DNA of 34,528 nt from an uncultured SAR116 cluster alpha proteobacterium (lineage in GTDB: Bacteria > Pseudomonadota > Alphaproteobacteria > Puniceispirillales > Marisalimonadaceae): NCBI GenBank assembly GCA_902595145.1, contig CACJOU010000004.1:71414-105941 (forward strand), given 5' to 3'. Shown one piece after another: positions 7,319 through 16,702 of this stretch. The notes beneath the pieces are model-generated. The model was not told the origin of the DNA. It saw only the letters and a list, made by a program, of their open reading frames with translations, and did not search any database. The position numbers were made by a program, and so were the translations under genes. How positions within the stretch are numbered: position 1 is the first letter of the stretch; each line of letters opens with the position of its first letter.

Positions 7319-8278
7319 ATGTTTTTAAAGTCAATCACAAAGGGTATTTTGATGTTTTTTTCAATTACCTTTTTATTAATCTCAAATGGTTTTGCAGATT
7401 CTTATCCATCTAAACCAATTAAATTAATAGTTCCTTATGGAGCAGGAGGTGGTGGAGATACCACATCAAGATTTATAGCTGACCTAGCTACCGACATATT
7501 AGGTGTAAAAGTTTTAGTTGAAAATAAGACAGGTGGTGGAGGTACTATTGGTATTGGTGCAGTAGCTAAATCAAAGCCAGATGGTTATACTATTGGATTT
7601 ATCTCAACTAGTCCTATAACTATAAGACCACATTTCATGAAAATGCCATATAAACCTTTGGATGACTTGACTTATTTAGGACAATTTGTTTCTAGTCCTA
7701 TGCCTGTTATTCTTAGAAGTGATAGTCAGTGGAAATCTTTTGAAGATATGATGGCTTTTGCAAAATCAAATCCTGGAAAACTTAGGTGGTCAACTGCTGG
7801 TCAAAAAGGTGGACCTCACATGGCTATGTTGGCTGCTTTTAAACAAGAAGGTGCTTCAACAACATATGTACCTTTTAAAGGGGGAGCAAAAGCTCTAGCA
7901 GCGTTATTAGGAAAAACAATAGATATGGCAGTAATTTCAGATTTTGCTGCTCCTTTATCTGCTGGAAAAATAAAAATCATAGCTGAATCTACTCCTGAGA
8001 GAAATCCTTCAGCACCTGATCAAAAAACACTTGCAGAATTAGGTTATCCTTTATCTCCTGCGATTTTCTTTGGTATTGCTGGACCTAGTGGTTTGTCTAA
8101 AGATGTTATAAAAAAATGGGATAGTACACTTGGTCAAATCATGAAATCAAAAAAATTCATTGATTTACTGAAAAAGCTAAAAGCTACTCCAAGTTATGCA
8201 AATTCTGCAAATTTTACAAAATCTGTGATTGCAGATTACTCAGCTGCTGGGAAAGTTCTCGCAGGGGTAAAATTCTAA
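7319..8278 (+). CDS. tctC: TctC/Bug-family periplasmic solute-binding protein of a tripartite tricarboxylate transporter
   Basis: A 319-residue protein. The N-terminus has a lysine pair region, a hydrophobic stretch (about residues 9-24) and a likely signal-peptidase site after SNGFA. The mature start SYPSKPIKLIVPYGAGGGGD is typical of Bug proteins, as are the second loop VENKTGGGGTIG, KSKPDGYTIGF, GPSGL and the C-terminal KLKATP segment. It binds a small carboxylate in the periplasm and delivers it to TctBA. The start is fixed by AAGGAGG, the best ribosome site in the window. It is the first gene of the plus-strand cluster. A strong hairpin follows its stop codon (8288-8319), which may hold its expression above that of the membrane subunits. 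The ligand is unknown. Confidence 0.93.
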   Translation: MFLKSITKGILMFFSITFLLISNGFADSYPSKPIKLIVPYGAGGGGDTTSRFIADLATDILGVKVLVENKTGGGGTIGIGAVAKSKPDGYTIGFISTSPITIRPHFMKMPYKPLDDLTYLGQFVSSPMPVILRSDSQWKSFEDMMAFAKSNPGKLRWSTAGQKGGPHMAMLAAFKQEGASTTYVPFKGGAKALAALLGKTIDMAVISDFAAPLSAGKIKIIAESTPERNPSAPDQKTLAELGYPLSPAIFFGIAGPSGLSKDVIKKWDSTLGQIMKSKKFIDLLKKLKATPSYANSANFTKSVIADYSAAGKVLAGVKF

Positions 8279-8287
8279 AAAAATAAT

Positions 8288-8319
8288 ATTTACAGAGTTA
8301 TTTTTATAACTCTGTAAAT
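8288..8319 (+). other. Intercistronic 14-bp perfect hairpin between tctC and tctB
   Basis: Positions 8288-8301 and 8306-8319 are perfect inverted repeats around a TTTT loop, ten bases after the tctC stop and 19 before the tctB ATG. There is no following U-tract, so it is a poor terminator on the plus strand. It fits an mRNA-stabilising 3' hairpin or a partial attenuator that would give more binding protein than membrane subunits, as seen in other solute-binding-protein operons. Confidence 0.7.
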
Positions 8320-8337
8320 TTCTGATTCAAGGTAGTT

Positions 8338-8853
8338 ATGATTATTAATAAAAATTTTCATGAAAAATCTTTAATTTTAATTTTATTGAGTATTACTCTT
8401 TTTTTTATTTTTTGGATAATTCCGGAAAGTATTGAAGATCCAGAAAATTTTGGATTGCAGGACGGATTAAATCCAAGTTTTGCCCCTTATCTTGTTGGTT
8501 TTTTTGCTTTTTTTACTCTAGTTTTTGAATATGTTAAGAACCATATATTTAATCCAAAAGCTAGATTTGCAAGTGAAAAAATTTCTTTTTCTAAAGAGTT
8601 TTTTTATAGAAGTATAAAGATAATTTTTGTTTGTTTAATTTATTCTTTTTTTCTAATTGAAACACTCGGGTTTTATCTAGCAAGTTTAATTTTTATAACT
8701 CTATTGAGTTTCTTTCTTGGTGAAAAAAGAATTTTAATTCTGTTTTTTTTTCCAATTTTATTAATGACAGTAGTATTTGTTAGTTTTGAACTAGGCTTCA
8801 ATATTTTTCTTCCTGAAGGAATTATATTACCTCAGTTATCTAGTATTTTTTAA
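8338..8853 (+). CDS. tctB: TctB-family small membrane subunit of the tripartite tricarboxylate transporter
   Basis: A 171-residue hydrophobic protein with four to five predicted transmembrane helices (about residues 14-31, 48-64, 93-110, 115-130 and 134-152). The segment GLNPSFAPYLVGFFA after TM1 matches the family pattern of a pro-rich loop ahead of TM2. TctB is poorly conserved in sequence, so the call rests on size, topology and its place between tctC and tctA. It starts 59 nt after tctC, with the hairpin between them, and ends 11 nt before tctA. The base composition is very T-rich, as expected for a short Phe/Ile/Leu-rich protein. Confidence 0.87.
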   Translation: MIINKNFHEKSLILILLSITLFFIFWIIPESIEDPENFGLQDGLNPSFAPYLVGFFAFFTLVFEYVKNHIFNPKARFASEKISFSKEFFYRSIKIIFVCLIYSFFLIETLGFYLASLIFITLLSFFLGEKRILILFFFPILLMTVVFVSFELGFNIFLPEGIILPQLSSIF

Positions 8854-8864
8854 AAGTTGTCTTA

Positions 8865-10376
8865 ATGGAAAATATAATAACAGGCATTCAACTAGCAACA
8901 ACCCCAGAGGCTTTAATTGCAATTTTAATTGGTCTGATTGCAGGACAAATTTTAGGTGCTATTCCTGGATTAACAGCATCAATGGCTGTTGCATTATTAG
9001 TTCCATATACTTTTTACTTAGATCCTTGGATTGGAATACCAATGCTTTTAGGAATGTTTAAAGGATCTCTGTTTGGAAGTTCCATAACAGCGATTTTAAT
9101 TAAAACTCCCGGAACTCCAGCAGCAGCAGCTACTGTACTTGACGGATACCCATTAGCACAAAAAGGTAAGGGAGTTAAAGCTATGAAAATGGCTTTATAT
9201 TCATCTGTATTTGGAGATACTTTTAGTGATGTGATGTTAATTTTTGCAGCTGGATTTTTGGCTAGCATAGCTTTAAATTTTGGTCCACCTGAATATACTC
9301 TGTTAACAGGATTCTCACTTTTGTGCATAAGTTCTCTAACTGGTAACTCAATATGGAAAGGTTTATTTTCTGTATTTTTAGGTATGATCATAGGAATGAT
9401 AGGTCTTGACCCTATTACAGCAACACCAAGATTAACTTTTGAATATTTAGAATTGGAAGAGGGAATAGGTTTAATACCAATGTTAATAGGTACTTTAGCT
9501 GTGTCAGAAGCGCTTAGACAGATGGAACAACCTGTAAAAAAATTAGCATCTAGTACTTTGATTTTTTCAAAACAAAAAATTGATAATGTAGTAACATTTT
9601 TAGAATTTAAATCTACCTTTCCAACTATTATTAAATCTTCAGGTTTAGGTACTTTGATTGGCGCTATGCCTGGACTTGGGTCAACAATTGCTGCATTTCT
9701 TGCATACGGAGAAGCAAAAAGAAGTTCAAAAAAACCTGAAAATTTTGGCAAAGGGTCTTTAGAGGGAATAGCTGCCTCTGAGTCAGCAAATAATGCTGTT
9801 TCTGGATCAAACATGATACCACTATTAGCTTTTGGTATCCCAGGTGATATTGCAGCTGCTCTAATTATGGGGGCTTTTTTAATTCAAGGTATTACTCTCG
9901 GACCAGTAGTGTTTCAAGATAATCCTGTAGAAATATATGCTATTTTCGCCGCATTAATTGTAGCTAATTTGTTCAACTTATTTTTAGGACATGGACTAAT
10001 AAAAATGTGCAAGCACGTTGTAACTGTTCCTAAAAGATTATTATTTCCAGCTGTTTTGGTAATTGCTTCAGCTGGGGCTTATGCACTTAGGGGTTCATTA
10101 TTTGATATCCAATTAGTTTTTTGTTTTGGAGTGCTTGGCTATATTATGATGAAATGTGATATTCCAACCGTTCCTATGTTAATAGGATTTATTTTGATAC
10201 CAATTTTTGAAGAGAATTTAAGAGTTACTCTTCTACTTGGCGCATCACACGATTTAAACGTTGCGTTCATATTTACTAGACCAGCATTTGTTATTTTATT
10301 TTTAATAATGACCTTCACTTCTTTGTTTATCTTAAAAAGAAGAAAGCTAAGAAAATTAGAAAATATTAATAATTAA
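8865..10376 (+). CDS. tctA: TctA-family large permease subunit of the tripartite tricarboxylate transporter
   Basis: A 503-residue permease, standard length for TctA. Conserved segments are GAIPGLTASMAVALLVPYTF near the N-terminus, SITAILIKTPGTPAAAATVLDGYPLA (about residues 75-100), and the internally repeated counterpart GAMPGLGSTIAAFLAYGEAKR with FGIPGDIAAALIMGAF in the second half. About 10-12 membrane segments are predicted. With TctB it forms a cation-coupled carrier fed by TctC. It sits 11 nt after tctB and 17 nt before the aminotransferase gene, so transporter and enzymes are probably co-transcribed. Confidence 0.94.
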   Translation: MENIITGIQLATTPEALIAILIGLIAGQILGAIPGLTASMAVALLVPYTFYLDPWIGIPMLLGMFKGSLFGSSITAILIKTPGTPAAAATVLDGYPLAQKGKGVKAMKMALYSSVFGDTFSDVMLIFAAGFLASIALNFGPPEYTLLTGFSLLCISSLTGNSIWKGLFSVFLGMIIGMIGLDPITATPRLTFEYLELEEGIGLIPMLIGTLAVSEALRQMEQPVKKLASSTLIFSKQKIDNVVTFLEFKSTFPTIIKSSGLGTLIGAMPGLGSTIAAFLAYGEAKRSSKKPENFGKGSLEGIAASESANNAVSGSNMIPLLAFGIPGDIAAALIMGAFLIQGITLGPVVFQDNPVEIYAIFAALIVANLFNLFLGHGLIKMCKHVVTVPKRLLFPAVLVIASAGAYALRGSLFDIQLVFCFGVLGYIMMKCDIPTVPMLIGFILIPIFEENLRVTLLLGASHDLNVAFIFTRPAFVILFLIMTFTSLFILKRRKLRKLENINN

Positions 10377-10393
10377 TTTAGATTGGAAATTAT

Positions 10394-11332
10394 ATGAAGA
10401 CTGAATTAAATAACCCAAGAGATAAAATAAAAGTTGTTACCATGAATGGTAGCTTGATGCCTTTAAATAAAGCTAAAGTTTCAGTTACTGCTCCTGGTCT
10501 TTCATATGCTGCACTTGTATTTGAAGGTATTAGGGCATATTGGAACGATAAATTAAATGAATTATATATTTTTAGATTAGATGAACATTTAGTAAGATTT
10601 ACAAATTCGATGAGGCTCTTAAAATTCTCTGAATTTCCAGATTCTTCTACTATTAAAGAGGATATTTTAAAAAATTTAAAAGCTAATAATTACCAAGAAG
10701 ATATCTATATTAGACTTCAAGCCTATATAGACGATTGGGGAGAAATGGCCTTGCAAACTCCAGTAAGTACTTCAATCGTAAGTTATCCGAGACCAAGAGC
10801 AGTTGGATTTAAAGAAGGTAAAAATTTTACTGTAAGTTCATGGCAAAGGCTAGATGATAATGCTAGTCCACCACGTATAAAAGCATCTGCAAATTATTTA
10901 AATAGTAGATTGGCTAGTATCCAAGCTAAAGAGAGCGGTTATGATGGTGGAATAATGTTAACAGCAAATGGCAAGGTAAGTGAAGGACCAGGTGGTTGCA
11001 TTTTCATAATTAGAAACGGTACTTTGATAACTTCAAGTATAACTAGTGGGATTTTAGAGAGTATTACTAGAGATAGTATCATAGAAATTGCAAAGAAATT
11101 TAAATTAAAAGTTGAAAGTCGAGAAGTTGACAGGACGGAATTATATATTGCTCAAGAGATTTTTTACTGTGGGACTGGACAAGAAATAATGCCAATTTTA
11201 AGTGTTGATAAAATGCTCGCTGGAAATGGTAAGCCAGGGGAAATAACTAGGTTTTTACAAAATAAATTTACAGAAATTGTTAGGGGTAACAATAAAGAAT
11301 TTAATGAATGGATTTATCCTGTATACCAATAA
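10394..11332 (+). CDS. Class IV PLP aminotransferase, branched-chain (IlvE-like)
   Basis: A 312-residue fold-type IV aminotransferase. Motifs in order: GLSYAALVFEGIRAYW, YIRLQAY, the PLP lysine in RIKASANYLNSRL, YDGGIMLTANGKVSEGPGGCIF, TSGILESITRDSIIEIA (phosphate cup) and YCGTGQEIMPI. It aligns best with branched-chain amino acid aminotransferases, moving an amino group between a hydrophobic amino acid and 2-oxoglutarate. The position inside a transporter/Hyu/TPP-enzyme/acyl-CoA cluster argues for a catabolic partner that makes a 2-oxoacid, rather than the housekeeping IlvE. A D-amino-acid or aminodeoxychorismate-lyase role is less likely given the sequence length and the GTGQEIMPI motif. 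Confidence 0.88.
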   Translation: MKTELNNPRDKIKVVTMNGSLMPLNKAKVSVTAPGLSYAALVFEGIRAYWNDKLNELYIFRLDEHLVRFTNSMRLLKFSEFPDSSTIKEDILKNLKANNYQEDIYIRLQAYIDDWGEMALQTPVSTSIVSYPRPRAVGFKEGKNFTVSSWQRLDDNASPPRIKASANYLNSRLASIQAKESGYDGGIMLTANGKVSEGPGGCIFIIRNGTLITSSITSGILESITRDSIIEIAKKFKLKVESREVDRTELYIAQEIFYCGTGQEIMPILSVDKMLAGNGKPGEITRFLQNKFTEIVRGNNKEFNEWIYPVYQ

Positions 11333-11346
11333 ATGGGAAGAAAAAT

Positions 11347-12999
11347 ATGAATAAAATTGATCCAATTAAACTTGGAATTATTTGGAAAAGACTTAACGGC
11401 ATGATAGATGAAGTTGCCGAAAGTTTTATTCGTTCTTCTTTTTCAGCAGTAGTTAGAGAAAACTATGACATGGCTTTTAGTCTTCTTGATGTTCATGGAA
11501 GACAATTCATTCAAACAAAAAAAAGTATTCCTTCCTTTATTGGAACATTGCCTCACACACTCCAAGAAATATTAAAAAAAATACCAGCTAATCAGTTTTC
11601 TGAAGGTGATGTTGTAATTTCAAATGACTCTTGGTTAGGCACAGGTCACCTTAACGATATAACAATGGTATCACCTATTTTTAAAAATAAAAAATTAATT
11701 GCATTTGCGGGTAGTACTGCTCATACAGTGGATATTGGAGGAGCACCATCACCAAATGCTCAAGATAGCTATGAAGAAGGGTTATGTATTCCTATCTGCA
11801 AAATAGTAGAAAAAGGAATTGAAAATCAAGTAGTAATAGATTTTTTACAACAAAATCTGAGAGAACCTGAAGAAACTCTTGGAGATATTAGAGCTCAATT
11901 TTCAGCATATGATGTGGCTACAAAAAAATTATTAACATTATTAAATGAAGAAAAATTAAATGATTTGGACCAAATTATTTTAAACATTTTAAAAAAATCA
12001 GAACAAAGTATGAGAAAAAAAATTAAAGATATTCCTGATGGGAAGTATGTTGATGAAATGTTCATAGATGGCTTTGATAAACCTCTAAAGATCAAATGCC
12101 TTATCGAAGTTAAAAAAGATAATATTATTATTGACTTCAGAGGGACATCAAAACAGATAAATAGGCCTATTAACAGTGTATTTAATTATACCTATGCATA
12201 TGCCTGTTATGCTTTAAAATGCGCTATTGATCCAAACGCTCCAAATAACGATGGATCATTTAGACCTGTAAAAATTATAGCTCCTATGGGGACTATTGTT
12301 AATCCAACTAGACCAGCGCCAGTTTGGGGTAGGCATTTAACAGGCCATTATATACCTCCAGCAATCTATGGTGCCTTATCAAAAGTAATTCCTAAGAACA
12401 TAATTGCTGAATCAGGATCACCTCTATGGAATATTTACTTTAAAGGACGGCAAGAAAATAACGATAAACCCTTTGTTAAAATGTTTTTTATGAATGGAGG
12501 TCACGGTGCAAGAAGTGGTAGTGATGGTCCAGGATGTCTAAGCTTTCCTAGCAATGTGTCAAATCAATCTATAGAACAATTTGAAAACCAAGCTCCATTA
12601 TTGGTTCATGAAAAATCTTTTGTAAAAGACACCCAAGGAGTAGGACAATATGTTGGAGGTCCAGCTCAAAAAATCTCATTTGAATCTAAGTCTTCAAAAA
12701 CTATGATGATGACTATTAGGCATGAAAGAGTGATACACCCTCCTAGAGGAATATTAGGTGGAGGAGATGGTTCCAAAGGAATTGATCTTGTAAATAACAA
12801 AAAAATACCTGCAAAAACTTCTTATCCTCTTAAATTTGGAGATATAGCAACTTTTCAAACGCCTGGTGGAGGTGGAATGTATACTCCTAAAAAAAGAGAT
12901 AGAAAAAAAATAATTAACGATATTGAAAGTGGATTATTAAGCTCTAAAAAGGCTAAATTGATTTATAAAAAACAGGTTGAAAGGAACAAAGATGCCTAA
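11347..12999 (+). CDS. hyuB: Hydantoinase B / oxoprolinase subunit B family protein
   Basis: A 550-residue HyuB-type subunit. Diagnostic segments are SNDSWLGTGHLNDITMV (about residues 90-106), AGSTAHTVDIGG, DFRGTSKQINRPINS, NDGSFRPVKI and the glycine-rich C-terminal FQTPGGGGMYTP. I start at the ATG at 11347 (after GGGAAG) rather than the in-frame ATG at 11308, which lies inside the aminotransferase gene and would add a non-homologous extension. HyuB pairs with HyuA in ATP-dependent opening of cyclic amides (N-methylhydantoinase, 5-oxoprolinase, caprolactamase) and in ketone carboxylases. No third subunit, as in acetone carboxylase, is present, which favours the cyclic-amide group. Its stop overlaps the hyuA start. 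Confidence 0.9.
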   Translation: MNKIDPIKLGIIWKRLNGMIDEVAESFIRSSFSAVVRENYDMAFSLLDVHGRQFIQTKKSIPSFIGTLPHTLQEILKKIPANQFSEGDVVISNDSWLGTGHLNDITMVSPIFKNKKLIAFAGSTAHTVDIGGAPSPNAQDSYEEGLCIPICKIVEKGIENQVVIDFLQQNLREPEETLGDIRAQFSAYDVATKKLLTLLNEEKLNDLDQIILNILKKSEQSMRKKIKDIPDGKYVDEMFIDGFDKPLKIKCLIEVKKDNIIIDFRGTSKQINRPINSVFNYTYAYACYALKCAIDPNAPNNDGSFRPVKIIAPMGTIVNPTRPAPVWGRHLTGHYIPPAIYGALSKVIPKNIIAESGSPLWNIYFKGRQENNDKPFVKMFFMNGGHGARSGSDGPGCLSFPSNVSNQSIEQFENQAPLLVHEKSFVKDTQGVGQYVGGPAQKISFESKSSKTMMMTIRHERVIHPPRGILGGGDGSKGIDLVNNKKIPAKTSYPLKFGDIATFQTPGGGGMYTPKKRDRKKIINDIESGLLSSKKAKLIYKKQVERNKDA

Positions 13000-15091
13000 T
13001 CAACCTATTCAATTTTTAATTGGTGTAGATATTGGTGGTACATTCACAGACATTGTTGTGGTTGACCAGATAAGCGGAAAACAATTTAATGGTAAAATTT
13101 TAACAACTCCAATAAATCCTTCAGAAGCCGTTTTGTCAGGTGTTAAAGAAATACTTGCAAGGCATAAAATTGATCCAAAAAAATGTAGAATTATACATGG
13201 TACAACTCTAGTAGCTAATGCCTTAATTGAACGAAAGGGAGTAAAAACAGCTCTTCTTACTACAAAAGGGTTTAAAGATGTTTTAGAAATAGGTAGAGAG
13301 TGGCGATATGATTTATTTGCCCTAGATTTAGAAATGCCATCACCAATCGTTCAGAGGAATTTGAGATTTGAAGTTTCAGAAAGACTGAATTTTCAAGGTA
13401 AAATTATAAAAAAATTAGACGAGAAAGAACTAATTAAAGTAGCTAAAGAAATAAAAAAATCAGATGTAGAAACTTTAGCTATTGTTTTTTTGCATTCATT
13501 TAAAAATGCTACTCACGAGAAACTAGCCAAGAAAATAATACAAAAGCATGTGCCTGGTTTGAACATATGTTTGTCTAGCACTGTTAGTCCTGAGATTGGT
13601 GAATATGAGAGAACATCCACCTGCGTTGCAAATGCATATGTACAACCTATTTTTAAAAAATATGTAAATCTCTTAGCAAAAGGTATAAAAAAAATTGGGA
13701 TTGAGAATGACCTTTTTTTAATGTTATCAGATGGTGGTATAGTACACGAAAAAATTGCTGTAGAGTATCCAATCAGATTAGTCCAGTCAGGACCCGCAGG
13801 TGGTGCTCAAGCAGCCACCTTATTCGGAAAAATTCAAAAAATCAGTGATGTACTTTGTTTTGATATGGGAGGAACAACTGCTAAAGCATGTTTGATTGAA
13901 AATGGAAAACCTAATAGAACTACAATATTTGAAGTCGCGAGAGTTTTTCGTTTTTCAAAGGGAAGTGGTTTGCCACTCCAAGTTCCAGTTGTTGATATGA
14001 TTGAAATTGGAGCTGGTGGGGGAAGTATAGCGCGCATAGATGAAATGGGTTTGATTCAAGTCGGGCCAGAAAGTTCAAGTTCTTATCCAGGACCAGCGTG
14101 TTATGATTTAGGTGGAAAACTGCCAACAGTAACAGATTCTGATTTAATTTTAGGTTACATTGATCCTGATAATTTCTTGGGTGGTGATATGAAACTCATG
14201 AAAGAAAATGCTGAAAAAGCAATTAAAGATTATATAGCTAAACCAATGGGTATATCCGTGTTAGATGCAGCCTGGGCCATACACGAGGTAGTTACAGAAA
14301 ATATGTCTCAAGCAGCAACAATTCATGCCTTAGAAAAAGGAAGGAAAATAGAAAAATTCTGTATGATTCCAATTGGTGGAGCTGGTCCTGTCCACGCATG
14401 TAGTATGATGGCTAAAATGAATATTAACAAAATGATTAGTCCATCAAATGCAGGAGTTGCCTCAGCAATTGGAATGATAGCGTCACCAAATGCTTTTGAA
14501 TTAGTGCAGGCAGACATGCAAAATTTAGAAGATTTAAATTTTATAAAACTTAAAAGAAAATTTAATTTATTAAAAAAAGAGGGAGAAAAGTCATTACTTA
14601 AAACTGGAACCAAATTAAATAAAATAAACATCTCTAATAGTCTGTTAATGAGATATATTGGTCAAGGTTATGAGGTAGAAGTACCAATAAACAATAAATG
14701 TTTAAATAGTAATAATATTAAAAATATCAGTATTGAATTTGAGAGAGTTTATAAAGATCTATTCGGACGAATTGAAAAAATGCCTTTAGAAATTATTTCT
14801 CTAAGAACTATCGCAACAAGCATATCGTCACAACCTGTCATTAAACAAGAGAAGATAAATTTATCCATAATTCATAAAAACTCAAAAAAAAGAAAAGCGT
14901 ATTTTGGTGGAAAGACATTTTTAGACACTCCAGTTTTTCAAAGAAACAATTTGCCGAAAAACTTTAAAAAAAATGGCCCGTTAATTATCGAAGAAAGAGA
15001 GTCAACTCTAATTATACCGCCTTACTTTAATCTAAAAATGGACTCTACAGGTAATCTTTTAATAACTAAAGAAAGTCGAAATGAAAAATAA
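12992..15091 (+). CDS. hyuA: Hydantoinase A / oxoprolinase subunit A family protein
   Basis: A 699-residue ATPase subunit of the hydantoinase/oxoprolinase family. The N-terminus has the acetate/sugar-kinase phosphate-1 loop GVDIGGTFTDIVVV; then come HGTTLVANALIERKG, TTKGFKDVLEIGRE, QSGPAGG, FDMGGTTAKACLI (phosphate-2-like), EIGAGGGSIA, VGPESSSSYPGPACY and GGAGPVHA. It would phosphorylate an amide or carbonyl oxygen, with HyuB supporting hydrolysis. The ATG at 12992 is preferred (AAGGA six nt upstream) over the TTG at 12977. It overlaps hyuB by 8 nt and the next gene by 11 nt. The exact substrate cannot be told from sequence; hydantoin, pyroglutamate-like lactam or another cyclic amide all fit. 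Confidence 0.92.
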   Translation: MPNQPIQFLIGVDIGGTFTDIVVVDQISGKQFNGKILTTPINPSEAVLSGVKEILARHKIDPKKCRIIHGTTLVANALIERKGVKTALLTTKGFKDVLEIGREWRYDLFALDLEMPSPIVQRNLRFEVSERLNFQGKIIKKLDEKELIKVAKEIKKSDVETLAIVFLHSFKNATHEKLAKKIIQKHVPGLNICLSSTVSPEIGEYERTSTCVANAYVQPIFKKYVNLLAKGIKKIGIENDLFLMLSDGGIVHEKIAVEYPIRLVQSGPAGGAQAATLFGKIQKISDVLCFDMGGTTAKACLIENGKPNRTTIFEVARVFRFSKGSGLPLQVPVVDMIEIGAGGGSIARIDEMGLIQVGPESSSSYPGPACYDLGGKLPTVTDSDLILGYIDPDNFLGGDMKLMKENAEKAIKDYIAKPMGISVLDAAWAIHEVVTENMSQAATIHALEKGRKIEKFCMIPIGGAGPVHACSMMAKMNINKMISPSNAGVASAIGMIASPNAFELVQADMQNLEDLNFIKLKRKFNLLKKEGEKSLLKTGTKLNKINISNSLLMRYIGQGYEVEVPINNKCLNSNNIKNISIEFERVYKDLFGRIEKMPLEIISLRTIATSISSQPVIKQEKINLSIIHKNSKKRKAYFGGKTFLDTPVFQRNNLPKNFKKNGPLIIEERESTLIIPPYFNLKMDSTGNLLITKESRNEK

Positions 15092-16685
15092 AATTAAAAT
15101 TTCTGAAATGATTGCTATTCACCTAAAAAATATTGGTGTTCAAAAGGTTTTCGGAGTTCCCGGTGGTGGTAGTAGTTTAGATTTAATAGATGCTTTTGAA
15201 AAAGTAGATATAGATTTTCATTTAGTAAAAAGAGAAGATGCAGCTGTTATAATGGCGAGTGTTTTTGGAGAGATAACAAGATCAATTGGAGTTGCTCTTG
15301 TTACTAAAGGGCCGGGATTGTCAAATTCTATAAATGGAATAGCATACTCATCTCTTGATAGATCACCATTAATTTTATTTAGTGATGGATTTTCAGATAA
15401 ACTAAGTTCATTTGTTACTCATCAAGTTTTTGATCAAAAAAAGCTAATGTCCCCATTTAGTAAAAACTACACAAATTTACAGAATGAAAATCCAGAAAAA
15501 GAGTTTAAAAATTTAGTCTCAAATGCTTTGATACCTCCTTATGGACCAGTTTATATAGAATTAATATCGTCTGTAGCTCAAACAATAATTGAAAATAAAA
15601 ATTTTGAACCAAATATGGACATTTCAGATAAAAGTTTTTCTCTTGATGATAAAGTTATCTCTTTATTAGAAAAGTCTAAAAAACCTGTAATAATTCTAGG
15701 TTTAGAAAATTTAATTGAGGACACCTCTAAGACTGTTACAGAAATTATAGATATTGTTAATTGTCCTACTCTTGTAACTTATAAAGCAAAAGGTGTAATA
15801 CCGGATGAACATAGAAATTTAGTTGGAATTTTTACAGGAGGTAAGGCTGAACAAATTTCCATATTAGATTCTGATTTAATAGTTCTTATTGGTTTAGATC
15901 CAGTAGAACTAATACTACAACCTTGGCCTTATAATATCCCTGTTTTAAATATTTCTCTAGTCAATCATGAAACACATTATGTTAGTCCTAATGCTAACTT
16001 AATTGGGAAGCTTAGTGACAACCTTGAAAAGATAAAATTTTTTTTTAATAAATCTGATTGGATGAATAGTGAGATAAAAAATTTCAAGCAAACAATAAAA
16101 TCAAAACTAATTTTTCCTAGTAATAATAAACTTAATCCCCAATCTATTGTTGAGCTTGCCCAGCAATACAATAAAAATCCAAGAATATCTATAGATGCAG
16201 GAGCGCATATGTTTTCTGCAACAGCATTTTGGAAAGCATTAAAGCCTTTTGATATTCTGATTTCAAACGGTTTGGCAACAATGGGTTTTGCCTTGCCGGC
16301 TGCAATATCGTCAGCATTGGCAAACCCAGAAAAGGGTACAATAGCATTTACAGGAGATGGTGGATTTATGATGTGTTGTTCAGAATTGGCAACTGCTGTT
16401 CAATATAATGCTAATATCTTAGTTATTGTGTTTAATGACGGAGCATTATCTTTAATAGATATTAAACAAAAATCTAGAAATTTGAAAAGATCAGGAACAA
16501 CATGGCCAAGATCAAATTTTGCAGAAGTAGCAAATGGTTTTGGTTGTAAATCATGGAAAGTTGAAGATATTTCATCATATGAAAATGCTTTAATTGAGGC
16601 ATCTAATTTAAAAGGACCACGTCTAATTGATGTTTGGGTTGACCCAGATGGATATAAAGAACAATTGAAATCGCTCAGAGGATAA
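15081..16685 (+). CDS. Thiamine-pyrophosphate-dependent enzyme, acetolactate-synthase/2-oxoacid-decarboxylase-like
   Basis: A 534-residue three-domain TPP enzyme. The N-terminal PYR domain has VFGVPGGGSSLDL and the activating Glu in VKREDAAVIMA (about residue 51), then TKGPGLSNSINGIA. A central domain spans about 190-310. The C-terminal PP domain has SNGLATMGFALPAAI and the Mg-TPP motif starting FTGDGGFMMCCSEL and closing with VFNDG. The closing motif has Asn-Asp where most ALS enzymes have Asn-Asn. There is no IlvN small subunit nearby, and the cluster is catabolic, so a 2-oxoacid decarboxylase, carboligase or 2-oxoacid lyase is more likely than biosynthetic acetolactate synthase. It overlaps hyuA by 11 nt and ends 17 nt before the acyl-CoA dehydrogenase. 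Confidence 0.85.
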   Translation: MKNKIKISEMIAIHLKNIGVQKVFGVPGGGSSLDLIDAFEKVDIDFHLVKREDAAVIMASVFGEITRSIGVALVTKGPGLSNSINGIAYSSLDRSPLILFSDGFSDKLSSFVTHQVFDQKKLMSPFSKNYTNLQNENPEKEFKNLVSNALIPPYGPVYIELISSVAQTIIENKNFEPNMDISDKSFSLDDKVISLLEKSKKPVIILGLENLIEDTSKTVTEIIDIVNCPTLVTYKAKGVIPDEHRNLVGIFTGGKAEQISILDSDLIVLIGLDPVELILQPWPYNIPVLNISLVNHETHYVSPNANLIGKLSDNLEKIKFFFNKSDWMNSEIKNFKQTIKSKLIFPSNNKLNPQSIVELAQQYNKNPRISIDAGAHMFSATAFWKALKPFDILISNGLATMGFALPAAISSALANPEKGTIAFTGDGGFMMCCSELATAVQYNANILVIVFNDGALSLIDIKQKSRNLKRSGTTWPRSNFAEVANGFGCKSWKVEDISSYENALIEASNLKGPRLIDVWVDPDGYKEQLKSLRG

Positions 16686-16702
16686 TTAATATAGGAAAAA
16701 AA

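Noticed and set aside
7195-7413. Plus-strand small ORF ahead of tctC
   Set aside because: It overlaps the tctC start in another frame, has no good ribosome site, and the AAGGAGG at 7305 clearly serves tctC.
9014-9814. Long minus-strand open frame of 266 codons inside tctA
   Set aside because: It lies wholly antisense to a strongly conserved permease and its translation has no recognisable motif; it is a frame shadow caused by the codon bias of the real gene.
11308-11346. Upstream in-frame ATG for hyuB inside the aminotransferase gene
   Set aside because: It would add 13 residues unlike the family, and the ATG at 11347 has the better ribosome site (GGGAAG).
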